Below the pieces are notes generated by a model. That model had not been told where the DNA came from, made no database searches, and saw only the letters and a list, made by a program, of their open reading frames with translations. The translations under genes were made by a program, and so were the position numbers. Positions 21,659 to 32,026 of a DNA stretch of 64,000 nt are shown here, piece by piece. Source of the DNA: Vampirovibrionales bacterium (GTDB taxonomy: Bacteria > Cyanobacteriota > Vampirovibrionia > Vampirovibrionales > Vampirovibrionaceae); the NCBI GenBank assembly GCA_029262635.1, contig JAJCZA010000012.1, forward strand, positions 62,001 to 126,000, read 5' to 3'. How positions within the stretch are numbered: the first letter of the stretch is position 1; each line of letters begins with the position of its first letter.

Positions 21659-22632
21659 CTAAAAATCAACCTGCTTCTGTATTGAGAATGAAACCGGTTA
21701 ACGGAGTTCCGCCGATGACGTTAGGAACGGTGCAACTCGGGTTAACCTACGGGGCGGCGAATCAAACGGGTCAGCCTTCGGAATCGCAGGCCATCTCGTT
21801 GATCTGTCAGGCTGTCGAAGGCGGAATCACTCATTTAGATTGCGCACAAGCTTATGGTGATGCGGAACGAGTGGTGGGGCAAGCGATGGATTCTCTTGCC
21901 AACCAGGACGTTGCGGTTATTACGAAGCTCTCTCCACTGGATCAGCTTGGGTCGGATACGCTAATAACGCAAGTTATTCAAGTGGTGGACGAGTCGATTA
22001 TCCAATCGTGCGAACGTTTAAAGCGTCCGGTGCTGGATGTATTGATGTTGCACCGCTGGCAACACTACACGGCCTATGAAGGGCAAATTTGGGAACGATT
22101 ACGTTGGCATCAGGAGCAAAGTCGGATTATCCGGTTGGGTGTTTCGGTCCAGTCTCCTGAGGAAGCGCTTGAAGCTTTAAAGGAGCCTCTGGTTTCCTGC
22201 CTTCAACTGCCTTTTAATTTGCTAGATCATCGTTGGAAGTCGGCAGGAGTGCATCACGTTTTATTAGAAAAGCGCCCTGATGTGATGGTTTACGCTCGGA
22301 GCGCATTGCTTCAGGGGATTTTAGCGGCGGACGCTTCGTGCTGGCCGAAAGGTTCCGAGATTCGATCAGACGACTGGGTTCAGCGATTGACGCAATTGCG
22401 AACCGAGTTGAACCGGGAAAGTCGGGTTGATTTATGTCTGGCTTATGTGCGTTCTCAGCACTGGATTCATAGTATCGTGGTGGGTGTAGAAACCCCGACA
22501 CAGTTGGCGGAAAATCTGGCGTTATTTCAGCGCTCTGCCTTAACGCCAATGGAAGTTGAACTCGTGGAAACTCGATTAACCGGTGCCCCAGAAGCCTTGT
22601 TGAACCCCACTTTATGGAGACTATCTGAATGA
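21646..22632 (+). CDS. Aldo/keto reductase
   Basis: TLGTVQLGLTYGAANQTGQP, ITHLDCAQAYGDAERVVGQAM. Confidence 0.9.
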
Positions 22633-23459
22633 CGACCGAAACGTTGACCGGACTCTCTAAGCAGCCCTTGTTTTCTCTGAAGAATCGGGTGGCTTTGCTC
22701 ACGGGAGCGGCAGGGCATCTCGGCCAGGTGATGGCGGAAGGACTTTGTCAGGCGGGCGCGCATGTGATTCTCAATGGACGTACACCAGAAAAAATTAACG
22801 CACTGGCCGACCGTTTAACTGGGAAAGGCTATTTAGCGACGGCCTGCGTTTTTGATATGGAAGATGAGCCCGGTCTATTGGAAGCTGTTGAGCAGATGGG
22901 CCGTGAGTTTGGTCAGATCGATGTGTTGGTGAATAACGCTTATCATGGTGTGGCTGCTCAGGTGGAAAGCGATACGGTGGAGAATTTTAACTCGGCGTAT
23001 CACCTGACGGTGAGCATGCCGTTTCGATTGATTCAGGCGGCATTGCCGTATCTGGAAAAAGCGGCGAAAAAAAATTCAGGCGGCGCGTCGGTGATTAACA
23101 TGGGTTCTATGTATGGCATGGTGAGCCCGGATCCAAGTATTTATGGGGATAGTGGGCAAAATAACCCCCCCCATTACGGTGCGGCAAAAGCCGGGTTGAT
23201 TCAGTTGACCCGCTATCTGGCTTGCCACCTAGCACCGAAAAAAATCCGGGTCAACGCCCTAAGTCCGGGGCCATTTCCACAACCCTCTGTGGCGAAGACC
23301 AATCCGCCGTTTCATCAGGCGTTGTGCGATAAAAATCCCATGGGACGCATTGGCATCTCTGAAGAGCTTATTGGCCCACTCGTGTTTCTCGCTTCTGACG
23401 CCGCTTCTTATGTTACGGGCATTAATCTGCCCGTTGATGGCGGTTGGACGAGTTGGTAG
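22629..23459 (+). CDS. Short-chain dehydrogenase/reductase
   Basis: VALLTGAAGHLGQVMAEGL, NMGSMYGMVSPD, HYGAAKAGLIQLTRYLA, YVTGINLPVDGGW. Confidence 0.94.
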   Translation: MTTETLTGLSKQPLFSLKNRVALLTGAAGHLGQVMAEGLCQAGAHVILNGRTPEKINALADRLTGKGYLATACVFDMEDEPGLLEAVEQMGREFGQIDVLVNNAYHGVAAQVESDTVENFNSAYHLTVSMPFRLIQAALPYLEKAAKKNSGGASVINMGSMYGMVSPDPSIYGDSGQNNPPHYGAAKAGLIQLTRYLACHLAPKKIRVNALSPGPFPQPSVAKTNPPFHQALCDKNPMGRIGISEELIGPLVFLASDAASYVTGINLPVDGGWTSW

Positions 23460-23487
23460 TCTGAAAAAGTTAAAAAGTTACGTTAAA

Positions 23488-23715
23488 TTAGAGGTAATAG
23501 CCCAACGCAAAGGATAGAGCGAAAAAAGTACCGGCGATCCAGGCGGTGATTTTATTCAGAGTGGCTTCGGCCCCTTTTTGGCTTGAAAAAACCTGGGCGG
23601 CACCACCAATAGAACCGATTCCATCGCCTTTAGGGGAATGGAGCATGACCATGACGATGAGTAATAAGGCGGAGAGAATTTGGAGAACTTCAAGAATGAG
23701 TTTAAAAACGTCCAT
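23488..23715 (-). CDS. secG: Preprotein translocase subunit SecG
   Basis: 75 aa two-TM protein with LLIVMVMLHSPKGDGIGSIGGAAQVFSSQKGAEATLNKITAWIA. Confidence 0.93.
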   Translation of the reverse strand: MDVFKLILEVLQILSALLLIVMVMLHSPKGDGIGSIGGAAQVFSSQKGAEATLNKITAWIAGTFFALSFALGYYL

Positions 23716-23845
23716 AAAACAGAGCTTCCATCGAAATTGATTTTGTTGATGACTTATTTAATCACAATCCTTGGCGCTTGCAAATACTTTCGGTACAATA
23801 GGGAGACGATGCGTTATTCGTTAATAATATGGGGAAATCACCATC

Positions 23846-24568
23846 ATGAATTTTAACAGAATACAAACCGGTCGGATGCCTTGGGTTTCGATGATATTGG
23901 GACTGTTGTTTCTGAGTTGGGTGATGGCGGTTGAGCTCCCTTTGGCGTCCGATGCGGCCCCCCCTCGGAAAAGTCGGCTGAGTCAGTTGATTAAAAATAA
24001 ATCAAGTTTGTATTTGCCGACCCGCCTGCTGATTGGGGCGGATAACAAGTTTGTGGTGCGTGTTCCAGCGGGTAATACCGTGGTTCTCTATTTATCCCCT
24101 TTACCTGCGGGGATGAGTACCCCCAATGGCTTACCCCTACGAGTGGGTAAAGAACATCAAGTGCTTGAGGCCATTGCTTCGGAAAAAGGGGTTGCCACCC
24201 TGACGGTTCCTATTCCTGATGAAGTTTCATTAGTCGGACAGCCGGTCTATGTCGAAGCGTATACGTATGGCGCTTCTGACTATTCAGATTTAGAAGTGCT
24301 GGAGCTTCTTGGCGCTGCGGGGCATCGTGTGAAAGAGAACCGATTGGCCATTCAAGAGCCTTCAGATGGCCGGGGGGCAATGGTTCTTCCAGGCTTGCCG
24401 GGGGTTGGATCCGATATGCTTCGGCGCTTATCGACCATGGGGGATATTTATAATTCCGACGATAAGGAACGGATGGAACAGCTGAAAGACGATGGCAACC
24501 TAGATAGAGAGACCCTGCGAGATCAGAATATTTTTATTCCCCGATCGGATGGTGCGGGAGGATTATAA
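23846..24568 (+). CDS. Hypothetical secreted/membrane-anchored protein
   Basis: N-terminal hydrophobic segment; no recognised family. Confidence 0.65.
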   Translation: MNFNRIQTGRMPWVSMILGLLFLSWVMAVELPLASDAAPPRKSRLSQLIKNKSSLYLPTRLLIGADNKFVVRVPAGNTVVLYLSPLPAGMSTPNGLPLRVGKEHQVLEAIASEKGVATLTVPIPDEVSLVGQPVYVEAYTYGASDYSDLEVLELLGAAGHRVKENRLAIQEPSDGRGAMVLPGLPGVGSDMLRRLSTMGDIYNSDDKERMEQLKDDGNLDRETLRDQNIFIPRSDGAGGL

Positions 24569-24579
24569 GCGGTTATTAA

Positions 24580-26403
24580 TTAATAACCGTATCCTGATGG
24601 GTAGTAATGGGGTTGAGGGGTTGATGCCATGGCGGGGTATGTGTAAGCGGCAGGGTTGTAATAAGGCATGGGTTGCATCGTATAGACTGGAACATATTCG
24701 ACATAAGGAGCTGAAGTAACACGGGTTTCAGGCGTGTTGACAGGCTGGAATCCTTCTATCGGTTCTTGTGTTGGGGAGGCCTGCACGTCTTCTAGAGTGG
24801 TAAAGGCATCGGCTGGCAGTGGATCCTGAGTGCGTTGGATGGGGTTGTAGAATGTTTGGTCGCTTGCCGTCGGAATAAAGTACCCCGTGTTTTTATCAAT
24901 CTCGGTCTGAATACGCTGAGCAAGCTTTAAGGGCATCCCCGCATGGTGGATGCGTGGAATGAGCTCTCGAGCGCTACGAACAACCGGTGTGGGGATCGTA
25001 TCATCGCTATCGACTACTTTAAACTTAATTTCGCCGTCTTTCTCATCCACAAAAACGGTGGTAATCGTGATTTCATGGCCACCAACAATGGCCCCGTTAT
25101 TGTCCGTATCGGTGATACCGATAGTCACAGGCTCATCCATTTTTATGGACTCAGCAATATCGGCGGTGGTTTGTTCGAAGGAACGCGTGTAGCCATAGAG
25201 AAAGGGCAGGCCCTCTTCATCGGGTTGGGGGTTGGTTTTGCCTGTGGCAAGCTGATAGGTAATAGACATAACGCCGCCATTATCCTTGATAATGGTTTCC
25301 ATTAATGTTTTTTCTTGTTCGGTGAGTCCCTTGCTCATTTCACCAGGAATTTCGGAGTCCCGGTAATCCGTGGCTGGGTCATAGGTTCGTCGGGTGGCCA
25401 TAAACGATAGCGCCGACTGATAAGCAGCTTCCACACCCGAGCGAGCCTCTCCCTTTTTTCGTCGGTTGCTGGCGTTAACGGTTCGAATATAGCCGGCTGG
25501 CGGGAGTTCGACTTTGATCATCAGCTCGTCCGGGTTTTCTGTTCGAGTGTATTTGATTTTTGCCTGATCCAGAATAGCGAAAGCCTGTTGTGGGTCACTT
25601 GGCGAAATTTCACTGAGCTTGGCTTTCTCGTAAAAAGCTTGCATGGGGCTGGTGATTTCATTAAGGTGTCGTGCGAGTTCGCTGGGACTTTTATCCGCCA
25701 TGTAGTACATGACGCTAGAAGAGACACAGGTCGCACTATTTTTAACCTTAATGTCATTCCACCCTAATGGCCTAACAGCTGGTGTTACACCCGTTCGGTT
25801 AAGAGGGAGCGGGTTATTTCTGACCTGCAAGATCTGCTGGGCGGCGATCTCGCTGAGCGGAGCAAATTTTTGAGTGATGGTGTAGGGTCTGTTCAGGATT
25901 TTAATAACTTCTTCAAGAATCTTTTCGTTTTTGAGTCCTGGAGTTCGCCGGGTTTTAAGAATAGAATAGAGCTGGAACAGAGTAGAGTGCCCGTTTTCAG
26001 CGCTATTATCGCTTAATACGTTTGATTTTAAGAGGGCACTGAGTTCTTTCCTGCCTTTTCTATTTAGGCTGGCTCGTATGTCTCGATACATTTTGATGCG
26101 TCCAAAAAGCCCTTCCTGTGAGTCTTGACTCCCTTTCGAAAGGTAGCGAGTTAGATGGAATGTCTGAAACGGGTGAAACAGGGCCTGTATCAGGCGACTG
26201 CCCATAGAGGTCTCTAGAGCGGGTTGGGCCTGAGCCCGCTGGAAAGAGTCGAAGGTTTTGGAAACAGTATAAATCTCTTGTCGACCGGATTCGGGTGACA
26301 AGAGAGGTGTCGGCTGGTATTGTGGGTTAATTCCTTGAACGCCCATGTGTGCAATAGAACCCAGAATTAAGTGACGTAAGCTTACATCTGCATGAAACCC
26401 CAA
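24580..26403 (-). CDS. Hypothetical protein with possible papain/C39-like cysteine peptidase fold
   Basis: NSATCVSSSVMYYMA, GGHEITITTVFVD and KVVDSDD in Cys-His-Asp order; Tyr/Pro-rich C-terminus. Confidence 0.55.
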   Translation of the reverse strand: MGFHADVSLRHLILGSIAHMGVQGINPQYQPTPLLSPESGRQEIYTVSKTFDSFQRAQAQPALETSMGSRLIQALFHPFQTFHLTRYLSKGSQDSQEGLFGRIKMYRDIRASLNRKGRKELSALLKSNVLSDNSAENGHSTLFQLYSILKTRRTPGLKNEKILEEVIKILNRPYTITQKFAPLSEIAAQQILQVRNNPLPLNRTGVTPAVRPLGWNDIKVKNSATCVSSSVMYYMADKSPSELARHLNEITSPMQAFYEKAKLSEISPSDPQQAFAILDQAKIKYTRTENPDELMIKVELPPAGYIRTVNASNRRKKGEARSGVEAAYQSALSFMATRRTYDPATDYRDSEIPGEMSKGLTEQEKTLMETIIKDNGGVMSITYQLATGKTNPQPDEEGLPFLYGYTRSFEQTTADIAESIKMDEPVTIGITDTDNNGAIVGGHEITITTVFVDEKDGEIKFKVVDSDDTIPTPVVRSARELIPRIHHAGMPLKLAQRIQTEIDKNTGYFIPTASDQTFYNPIQRTQDPLPADAFTTLEDVQASPTQEPIEGFQPVNTPETRVTSAPYVEYVPVYTMQPMPYYNPAAYTYPAMASTPQPHYYPSGYGY

Positions 26404-26437
26404 CGATAGAAAATGTTGCGGTTAATCTATATGAAGA

Positions 26438-27097
26438 TTAAAAATCCGTTTCCGCGTAGTGTTCGGCTTCTTTTTTCAGAGTTTTGATTCGTTCCATGAC
26501 CAACTGGGTGAATTCATCTACCGACTGGCTTTCATAAGGAATAAGTGGGCCAAAGACAATGGTAATTTTTCGATTATTTTTCCCGAAAAGGTGAATTGCG
26601 GCAGGTAAAACCGGGGCTTTGGTACTTTTGGCAAAAAAGCCGACGCCGTTTTTGACTTCAATGACTTCTCCGCCTTTGTTGCGGGTGCCTTCTGGAAAAA
26701 TACCAAGGCACCAGTTTTTAGATTTTAGTGCCGCCTTACACGAGCGAATACTAGAGATGCCAATCTTTTCCCGGTTTAAAGCAATAACCCCGCAAAGATC
26801 CATAATAAGCCGAGTGCGAGGGTCTTCAAGGAGTTCTTTTTTCGCGAGAAAGGACGTATTGGTGTAGGGAATAGAACTGCCGACCAAGAAGGGATCATAG
26901 TTCGACGCATGATTAGAAGCCACAATAAAATGGGTATGGTCTTTCGGGATATTCTCCAGCCCATAGACTTTCGTTTTGGCGATCACATGCATGTAAACTT
27001 GACTGAGCCATTTAAAAAAACGGAAACCATAGATGCGGGAAGGATGGTTAAAATCTGCTTCGGTTCGGGTAGTGTAAGTACTCAGATCAAAGGCCAT
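26438..27097 (-). CDS. plsC: 1-acyl-sn-glycerol-3-phosphate acyltransferase-like
   Basis: ASNHASNYDPF (NHx4D) and LGIFPEGTRNKGGE. Confidence 0.92.
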   Translation of the reverse strand: MAFDLSTYTTRTEADFNHPSRIYGFRFFKWLSQVYMHVIAKTKVYGLENIPKDHTHFIVASNHASNYDPFLVGSSIPYTNTSFLAKKELLEDPRTRLIMDLCGVIALNREKIGISSIRSCKAALKSKNWCLGIFPEGTRNKGGEVIEVKNGVGFFAKSTKAPVLPAAIHLFGKNNRKITIVFGPLIPYESQSVDEFTQLVMERIKTLKKEAEHYAETDF

Positions 27098-28430
27098 GGG
27101 TTGGCTCCTCCTTGGATATTAGTTGTTGGAAAGAGTCGTAAAAATGGGGAAAAGACACTTGAGCCCATTCCCGTCCCTCAATAGGCCAGGGCGTTTTTTG
27201 CCAGTTTTTGAGAGAGGCAATGGCGTTTAGCACGGTCAGAGCCATGGCAATGCGGTGGTCATGGTGAGCAAATAAAGGTATTCCCGGGGATAAAATCTGA
27301 CGGTGTGGCTGTCCTGTAATGCAAAAACCATCAGAGAATTCGTCGATGGCAATGCCCAATTTGTTAAACTCTTGTATAATCGCTTTAATGCGGTCGGATT
27401 CTTTCTTTCGAAGCTCTTCAGCCCCTCTAACTTCCAGCGTTCCGTCCAGAAAACAGCCCATAATCGCTAAAATAGGAATTTCGTCTATCAGGCTAGGTAG
27501 GCTAGGGTTCGATGACTCATGAATGAGTAAGTCACCCTTTAGTGGAGCGGAACGGATGGTCAGGTCGCCTACCGGCTCGCCGCAAAGCGTTTTTTGGTTG
27601 GATAGTTCAATAGAAGCACCCACGTGCCTTAAGGCATTAATAATACCGGTTCGTTGAGGATTTAGGCCCACATGGGGCAGTGTCACATGTGAGTCGGGAA
27701 TGAGTGATGCCGCCACCATGAAGAAAGCGGCTGACGAGATATCGCCTGGAATTTGCCAGGTGACAGGCGAGAGTGTACGCTGAAGTGAACCGGGGACGGT
27801 GATGGTATTGTCAGTTGAGGTGATGGGGACGCCTAGAAATCGAAGCATGCGCTCCGTGTGATCTCGTGTTGGGCTCGGCTCGATTATTTCGCTTGCTCCG
27901 TCCGCAAAGAGTCCAGCTAGAATCAAAGCGGACTTCACCTGGGCAGAAGCAATAGGTAAAGTGTACCGGAGCCCCTTCAGGCTGTTTGTACAAGGGGAAA
28001 TGGTGATGGGTGCCGTGGTGTTATTGTTTGCCCCGGTGATTTGAGCGCCCATTTCCTGAAGCGGTTTTAGCACTCGTCTCATGGGACGCTTGGACAAAGC
28101 GGCATCTCCGGTCAGCTGGACGTGAACACCGAGGGGAGAAAGGAGTCCCGAGAGAAGCCGCATGGTGGTACCTGAATTCATAGCGTCAAGAATAACAGGT
28201 TTTTCTTTTGGTTGTGTAAGCTTATGGGGAACGTGAACCAGTGTTTCATCGGGTTTTATTTGTTTAAACTTTACACCGAGCCGTTCAAGATTATGTTGGG
28301 TGGCCTCGACGTCCTTATTGGGTGGCAGGTTAATAATATGGCTTGTCCCAGGGCACAGTAAGCTCAGCATGAGCGCACGGTGGCCAATGGATTTATCTCC
28401 AGGAAGTTGGAGGGTGCCAAGGAGTGCCAT
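27087..28430 (-). CDS. aroA: 3-phosphoshikimate 1-carboxyvinyltransferase
   Basis: LPGDKSIGHRALML, NSGTTMRLLSGLL, RKKESDRIKAI, HDHRIAMAL. Confidence 0.97.
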   Translation of the reverse strand: MALLGTLQLPGDKSIGHRALMLSLLCPGTSHIINLPPNKDVEATQHNLERLGVKFKQIKPDETLVHVPHKLTQPKEKPVILDAMNSGTTMRLLSGLLSPLGVHVQLTGDAALSKRPMRRVLKPLQEMGAQITGANNNTTAPITISPCTNSLKGLRYTLPIASAQVKSALILAGLFADGASEIIEPSPTRDHTERMLRFLGVPITSTDNTITVPGSLQRTLSPVTWQIPGDISSAAFFMVAASLIPDSHVTLPHVGLNPQRTGIINALRHVGASIELSNQKTLCGEPVGDLTIRSAPLKGDLLIHESSNPSLPSLIDEIPILAIMGCFLDGTLEVRGAEELRKKESDRIKAIIQEFNKLGIAIDEFSDGFCITGQPHRQILSPGIPLFAHHDHRIAMALTVLNAIASLKNWQKTPWPIEGREWAQVSFPHFYDSFQQLISKEEPTHGL

Positions 28431-28469
28431 GAAAAATACCTGAAGCGTTACTTATGCTAAATTAGGAGA

Positions 28470-29798
28470 ATGGTTGATTTCTTCAAGAATGCGCCGGTCC
28501 ATGAGAGCTTTCAGAAGAAGTTCTTTGAGTCTATTTTCCACAAACATAATATTGTGGGAAGTTTTCCCATGGGGTACACGACCCGATCGCTTTATGCGCT
28601 TCCGGCGATGACAGGGCAGGGGATGGCCATTGTGGTTTGTCCAGACGCTTACACTATTTATCGCAACCGGGTTGCGTTGCAACAAGCCGGGTATGGCTCC
28701 CCTCAGGTTATGGCCTTGGACGGTGCCCAGATGCCTCATGAGGAGCGGGCAATTCTATCGCAAGTGAACCACAATCGAGTACAGTTACTGTTTGTGACCC
28801 CGGAAAAATTTTCGTCGATTAGGTTTATTCAGGTCATGGTGCATGCACAGGTTAGCTTTCTGGCCATTGAAGAGGCACACTATTTACTCGATGGGTTTTC
28901 GGGGTCTTACCGGTACTGGAAATTGTGGGAAGGGCTGGAGAACCTGAAGAGAAAACCACCGATTATTTTATTTTCAAGCTTACTTCCACCGGCCCGACAG
29001 CAGGAATTAGTTCGCCGGCTACGATTTTCATCGTATGAGACCTTCCAGAAAGAGCCGGCGCTGGAACAAACTCGAATTCGGGTTAAGTTGCTGATGACAG
29101 AGAACGAAAAATTCCGGTATTTGTGCTCTCAACTGGCCGGACGGCCAGAAGACGGGGCCATTGGAAATGTGTTAAAGCCGGGGTCGGTGGTTATTCGAAC
29201 CAATGGTCGAAAGGTGTGCCAGAAAGTCTCGGCGGCCCTCGTGCAATTCGGTTTTGATCCGGTTTACGTCTATCATCCGGGTTTGGAACCAGCGGATAGG
29301 GAGCGGGTTGAGCAGGCGTTTCTGACTCAAAATAACGCAATTGTGGTGATGTTTGGCTATGGGGGACGGTTTTTAGTTCCGCCTTCCAAACAAAAGCTTC
29401 GGCTATTCTTTTGGGAACTTCCTACTAGCTTGGAGGCTCTTTTTATCAATCTGTTTCAGGTTCCATCAGATGGTTTGGATAGTGAGGTGAGGGCCGTTGA
29501 TGGGCACGTTATTTATACAAAAGAAGACTATGAAAGGATTGCGTCTCGGGTTCGGTATGAGTGGGATAATAATTTGGGAACAAAGCATTCGCAAAAACGT
29601 CAGATTGAAGCATTAAAAACCTTACGGAAATGGGTTCTTTCTACCCGATGCCGTTATGAAACGTTGCTCTCTTTTTGGCGTGGGGATGTGGTGGGTATTT
29701 CACCTGACTTAATGATGGGATGTGGCTATTGTGATTGTTGTCGAGCTACATCAAATGGAGGATTTTTAAGAAAACTCCTCCGGTATTGGCTTTATTAG
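28470..29798 (+). CDS. RecQ-like protein with degenerate helicase motifs
   Basis: Order of RecQ motifs retained: FPMGYTTRSLYALPAM, LLFVTPEKFSS, IEEAHYLLDGF, YHPGLEPADRERVEQAFL, C-terminal CRYETLLSFW...CGYCDCC. Confidence 0.7.
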   Translation: MVDFFKNAPVHESFQKKFFESIFHKHNIVGSFPMGYTTRSLYALPAMTGQGMAIVVCPDAYTIYRNRVALQQAGYGSPQVMALDGAQMPHEERAILSQVNHNRVQLLFVTPEKFSSIRFIQVMVHAQVSFLAIEEAHYLLDGFSGSYRYWKLWEGLENLKRKPPIILFSSLLPPARQQELVRRLRFSSYETFQKEPALEQTRIRVKLLMTENEKFRYLCSQLAGRPEDGAIGNVLKPGSVVIRTNGRKVCQKVSAALVQFGFDPVYVYHPGLEPADRERVEQAFLTQNNAIVVMFGYGGRFLVPPSKQKLRLFFWELPTSLEALFINLFQVPSDGLDSEVRAVDGHVIYTKEDYERIASRVRYEWDNNLGTKHSQKRQIEALKTLRKWVLSTRCRYETLLSFWRGDVVGISPDLMMGCGYCDCCRATSNGGFLRKLLRYWLY

Positions 29799-29931
29799 AC
29801 CGGTTTTTAACGGTTAAATCGAGCTATAATAAAAACTCATTATTGTGTTCAATAAGCGACGAATAAACGCTAAAAACAAGTTTTCAGTTGGACTCAATCG
29901 CCGCCGGCAATAGGGAGTGTAAATTTTAACC

Positions 29932-30717
29932 ATGGATTTAACATCCGTTATCGGAATCATCGTTGCTTTTGGTGCTGTACTTGTCGGGGCCATGATGGAA
30001 GGCTTGGGGCCAGAGTCCCTTTTACAGTTTACGGCGGCGTTGATTGTTATTGGGGGAACGATTGGCGCTACCATGTTAAGCCATCCGGCGAATGAGTTGA
30101 CTGATTTCGCTAAATATTTTGTGAGTATTTTTCTACCCCAGAAGGAAAAGCCGGTTGAGATTATTGAATTTTTAGTTGGCCTCGCCTTAAAAGCCCGTAA
30201 AGAAGGCATATTAGCACTTCAAAATGACATTAAAAGTATTGAAGACCCGTTCTTAAGAAAAGGGTTAGAGCTAATGACTGATGGAACCGACCCTCAATTG
30301 CTTCGAGAGTTATTGGAGACGGAGTTGGGTATGTTTGAGGAAGAAATTGGTCATAGTGCGAAGGTTGGCGAATCTTTTGGCGCCCTAGCACCAACCATTG
30401 GTATTATTGGTGCGGTTCTGGGCTTGATTCATGTTATGCAGAACCTGAATGACCCGGAAAAATTGGGTGGCGGGATTGCGGTTGCGTTTGTTGCCACCGT
30501 TTACGGGGTTGGCGCGGCGAACCTGCTTTTTTTACCGGTGGCCAGTAAAATTAAGTTCAAGGGCAAGGCTTCGGTGGTGGCTCGAGAGATGATGATTGAA
30601 GGGATTCTTTCGATTCAAGCCGGTGAGAGCCCGAACTTTATCAAGGAAAAACTGAAGGTCTTCTTGCCGGCTTCGGTGGCTCGGAAATTAACCGAGGATG
30701 AAGCCGCTAATGCATAG
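29932..30717 (+). CDS. motA: Flagellar motor stator protein MotA
   Basis: IIVAFGAVLVGAMMEG, ALIVIGGTIGATMLSHP, VGESFGALAPTIGIIGAVLGLIHVM, GIAVAFVATVYGVGAANLLFLPVASK. Confidence 0.95.
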   Translation: MDLTSVIGIIVAFGAVLVGAMMEGLGPESLLQFTAALIVIGGTIGATMLSHPANELTDFAKYFVSIFLPQKEKPVEIIEFLVGLALKARKEGILALQNDIKSIEDPFLRKGLELMTDGTDPQLLRELLETELGMFEEEIGHSAKVGESFGALAPTIGIIGAVLGLIHVMQNLNDPEKLGGGIAVAFVATVYGVGAANLLFLPVASKIKFKGKASVVAREMMIEGILSIQAGESPNFIKEKLKVFLPASVARKLTEDEAANA

Positions 30718-30777
30718 AAGCGTCGGTTGCTTTTAGCGAGAAATTAATGCTCGTATCAAGAGAAAGAGAAAGGGTCG

Positions 30778-31929
30778 ATGGGTAAGAAGCATAAACATCC
30801 CGAACATGAGAATCTGGAACGTTGGGTGGTTTCTTATGCGGATTTTATGACCCTGTTGTTTGCGACGTTTACAGCACTTTTTGCTTTGGCGAAGGCTGAG
30901 AATCAGGCAGAGCAAGAAAAAATACTAGAACAATTGCGAACAGGCTTCAAAAATGTGGACCAGTCGGTCATTCAGGGTGTAAAATCGGTTCTGTCGGGAC
31001 AAGCGGCTGGGGATAGTTCATCTGCCATCGATCAAAACTCAGGTGCCAGTGACGGAGTGATGGGCGATTTTAAAAGCATGATGTGGACCCCAGGCGAGGT
31101 GGAAGCTTTTGAAAACGCTGTTCGGAAAATGATGACGGATTTAGAGGATATTAATGCGGACATTGAGAAAGAAAACCAGAATCAAAAGACGGCTCCCCCT
31201 GATGTTGGTGAGCCGGCAAAAAAATCGGTAACCATTCGTCCGGTAGAAGTAACGGCTCAAACACGAGGGATTAAAGTCAGTTTTGATAGCCGGTTCCTGT
31301 TCTACTCAGGTAGCGCGGCCTTGAAACCAGAGGCGGCTAAGGAGCTGGCCAAGGTTGCTGAGCGACTAAGAAAACTGAATGAAACAAATTTAATTCAAGT
31401 GGAGGGGCACACGGACAACATGCCCATTTCCACTGCGGTATACCCGTCAAATTGGGAGCTTTCAACCGCGAGAGCCAGTGCGGTGGTTCGGTATCTTATT
31501 AAAAAAGAGAAGTTTAATCCAGTGAACATGTCGGCTGTGGGCTTTGCGGATAGTCGACCCATTGATACCAATAAAACCAAGGCCGGGCGGGAAAAAAACC
31601 GGCGGATTGATATTATTGTTTATAGCAAACACGCTTCCACGGAAACCGATCCCAAAACACAGCAAGAAAAAAAGTTCCGGCCTCATCTTAAGAAGCCATT
31701 GAAAAACCAACCCCCATCGCTGGACTCTCAGTTAATTGATAGTTTTTCCTTCGATGGGAACAATCAGCCGATTCAGATTAAGTATGTGGATTCTGGCGAG
31801 CCAAACGCATTGGTGCCCCAGATTATTCAACCCATTCCTCCATCCTCTGAGGAGCCTGGACAAGTGGTAAAGCCCATTGAGCTAATTTCTAAACCCAAAC
31901 CTCCTTCAGAATCAAAGGAGCATCATTAG
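30778..31929 (+). CDS. motB: Flagellar motor protein MotB (OmpA domain)
   Basis: WVVSYADFMTLLFATFTALFAL, IQVEGHTDNMPI, NWELSTARASAVVRYLI, KNRRIDIIV. Confidence 0.95.
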   Translation: MGKKHKHPEHENLERWVVSYADFMTLLFATFTALFALAKAENQAEQEKILEQLRTGFKNVDQSVIQGVKSVLSGQAAGDSSSAIDQNSGASDGVMGDFKSMMWTPGEVEAFENAVRKMMTDLEDINADIEKENQNQKTAPPDVGEPAKKSVTIRPVEVTAQTRGIKVSFDSRFLFYSGSAALKPEAAKELAKVAERLRKLNETNLIQVEGHTDNMPISTAVYPSNWELSTARASAVVRYLIKKEKFNPVNMSAVGFADSRPIDTNKTKAGREKNRRIDIIVYSKHASTETDPKTQQEKKFRPHLKKPLKNQPPSLDSQLIDSFSFDGNNQPIQIKYVDSGEPNALVPQIIQPIPPSSEEPGQVVKPIELISKPKPPSESKEHH

Positions 31930-32026
31930 AAACTTCTAAAGCTTGCCGAAGCTCAAATAGAGAAAACATGACGTATGAGGAAAAACTAAACAAAATCCTC
32001 AAATAGCTTACCGGCAGTTCTGATAT

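Noticed and set aside
29814-30209. 131-aa minus-strand ORF over motA start
   Set aside because: Shadow frame of motA with biased composition and no family.
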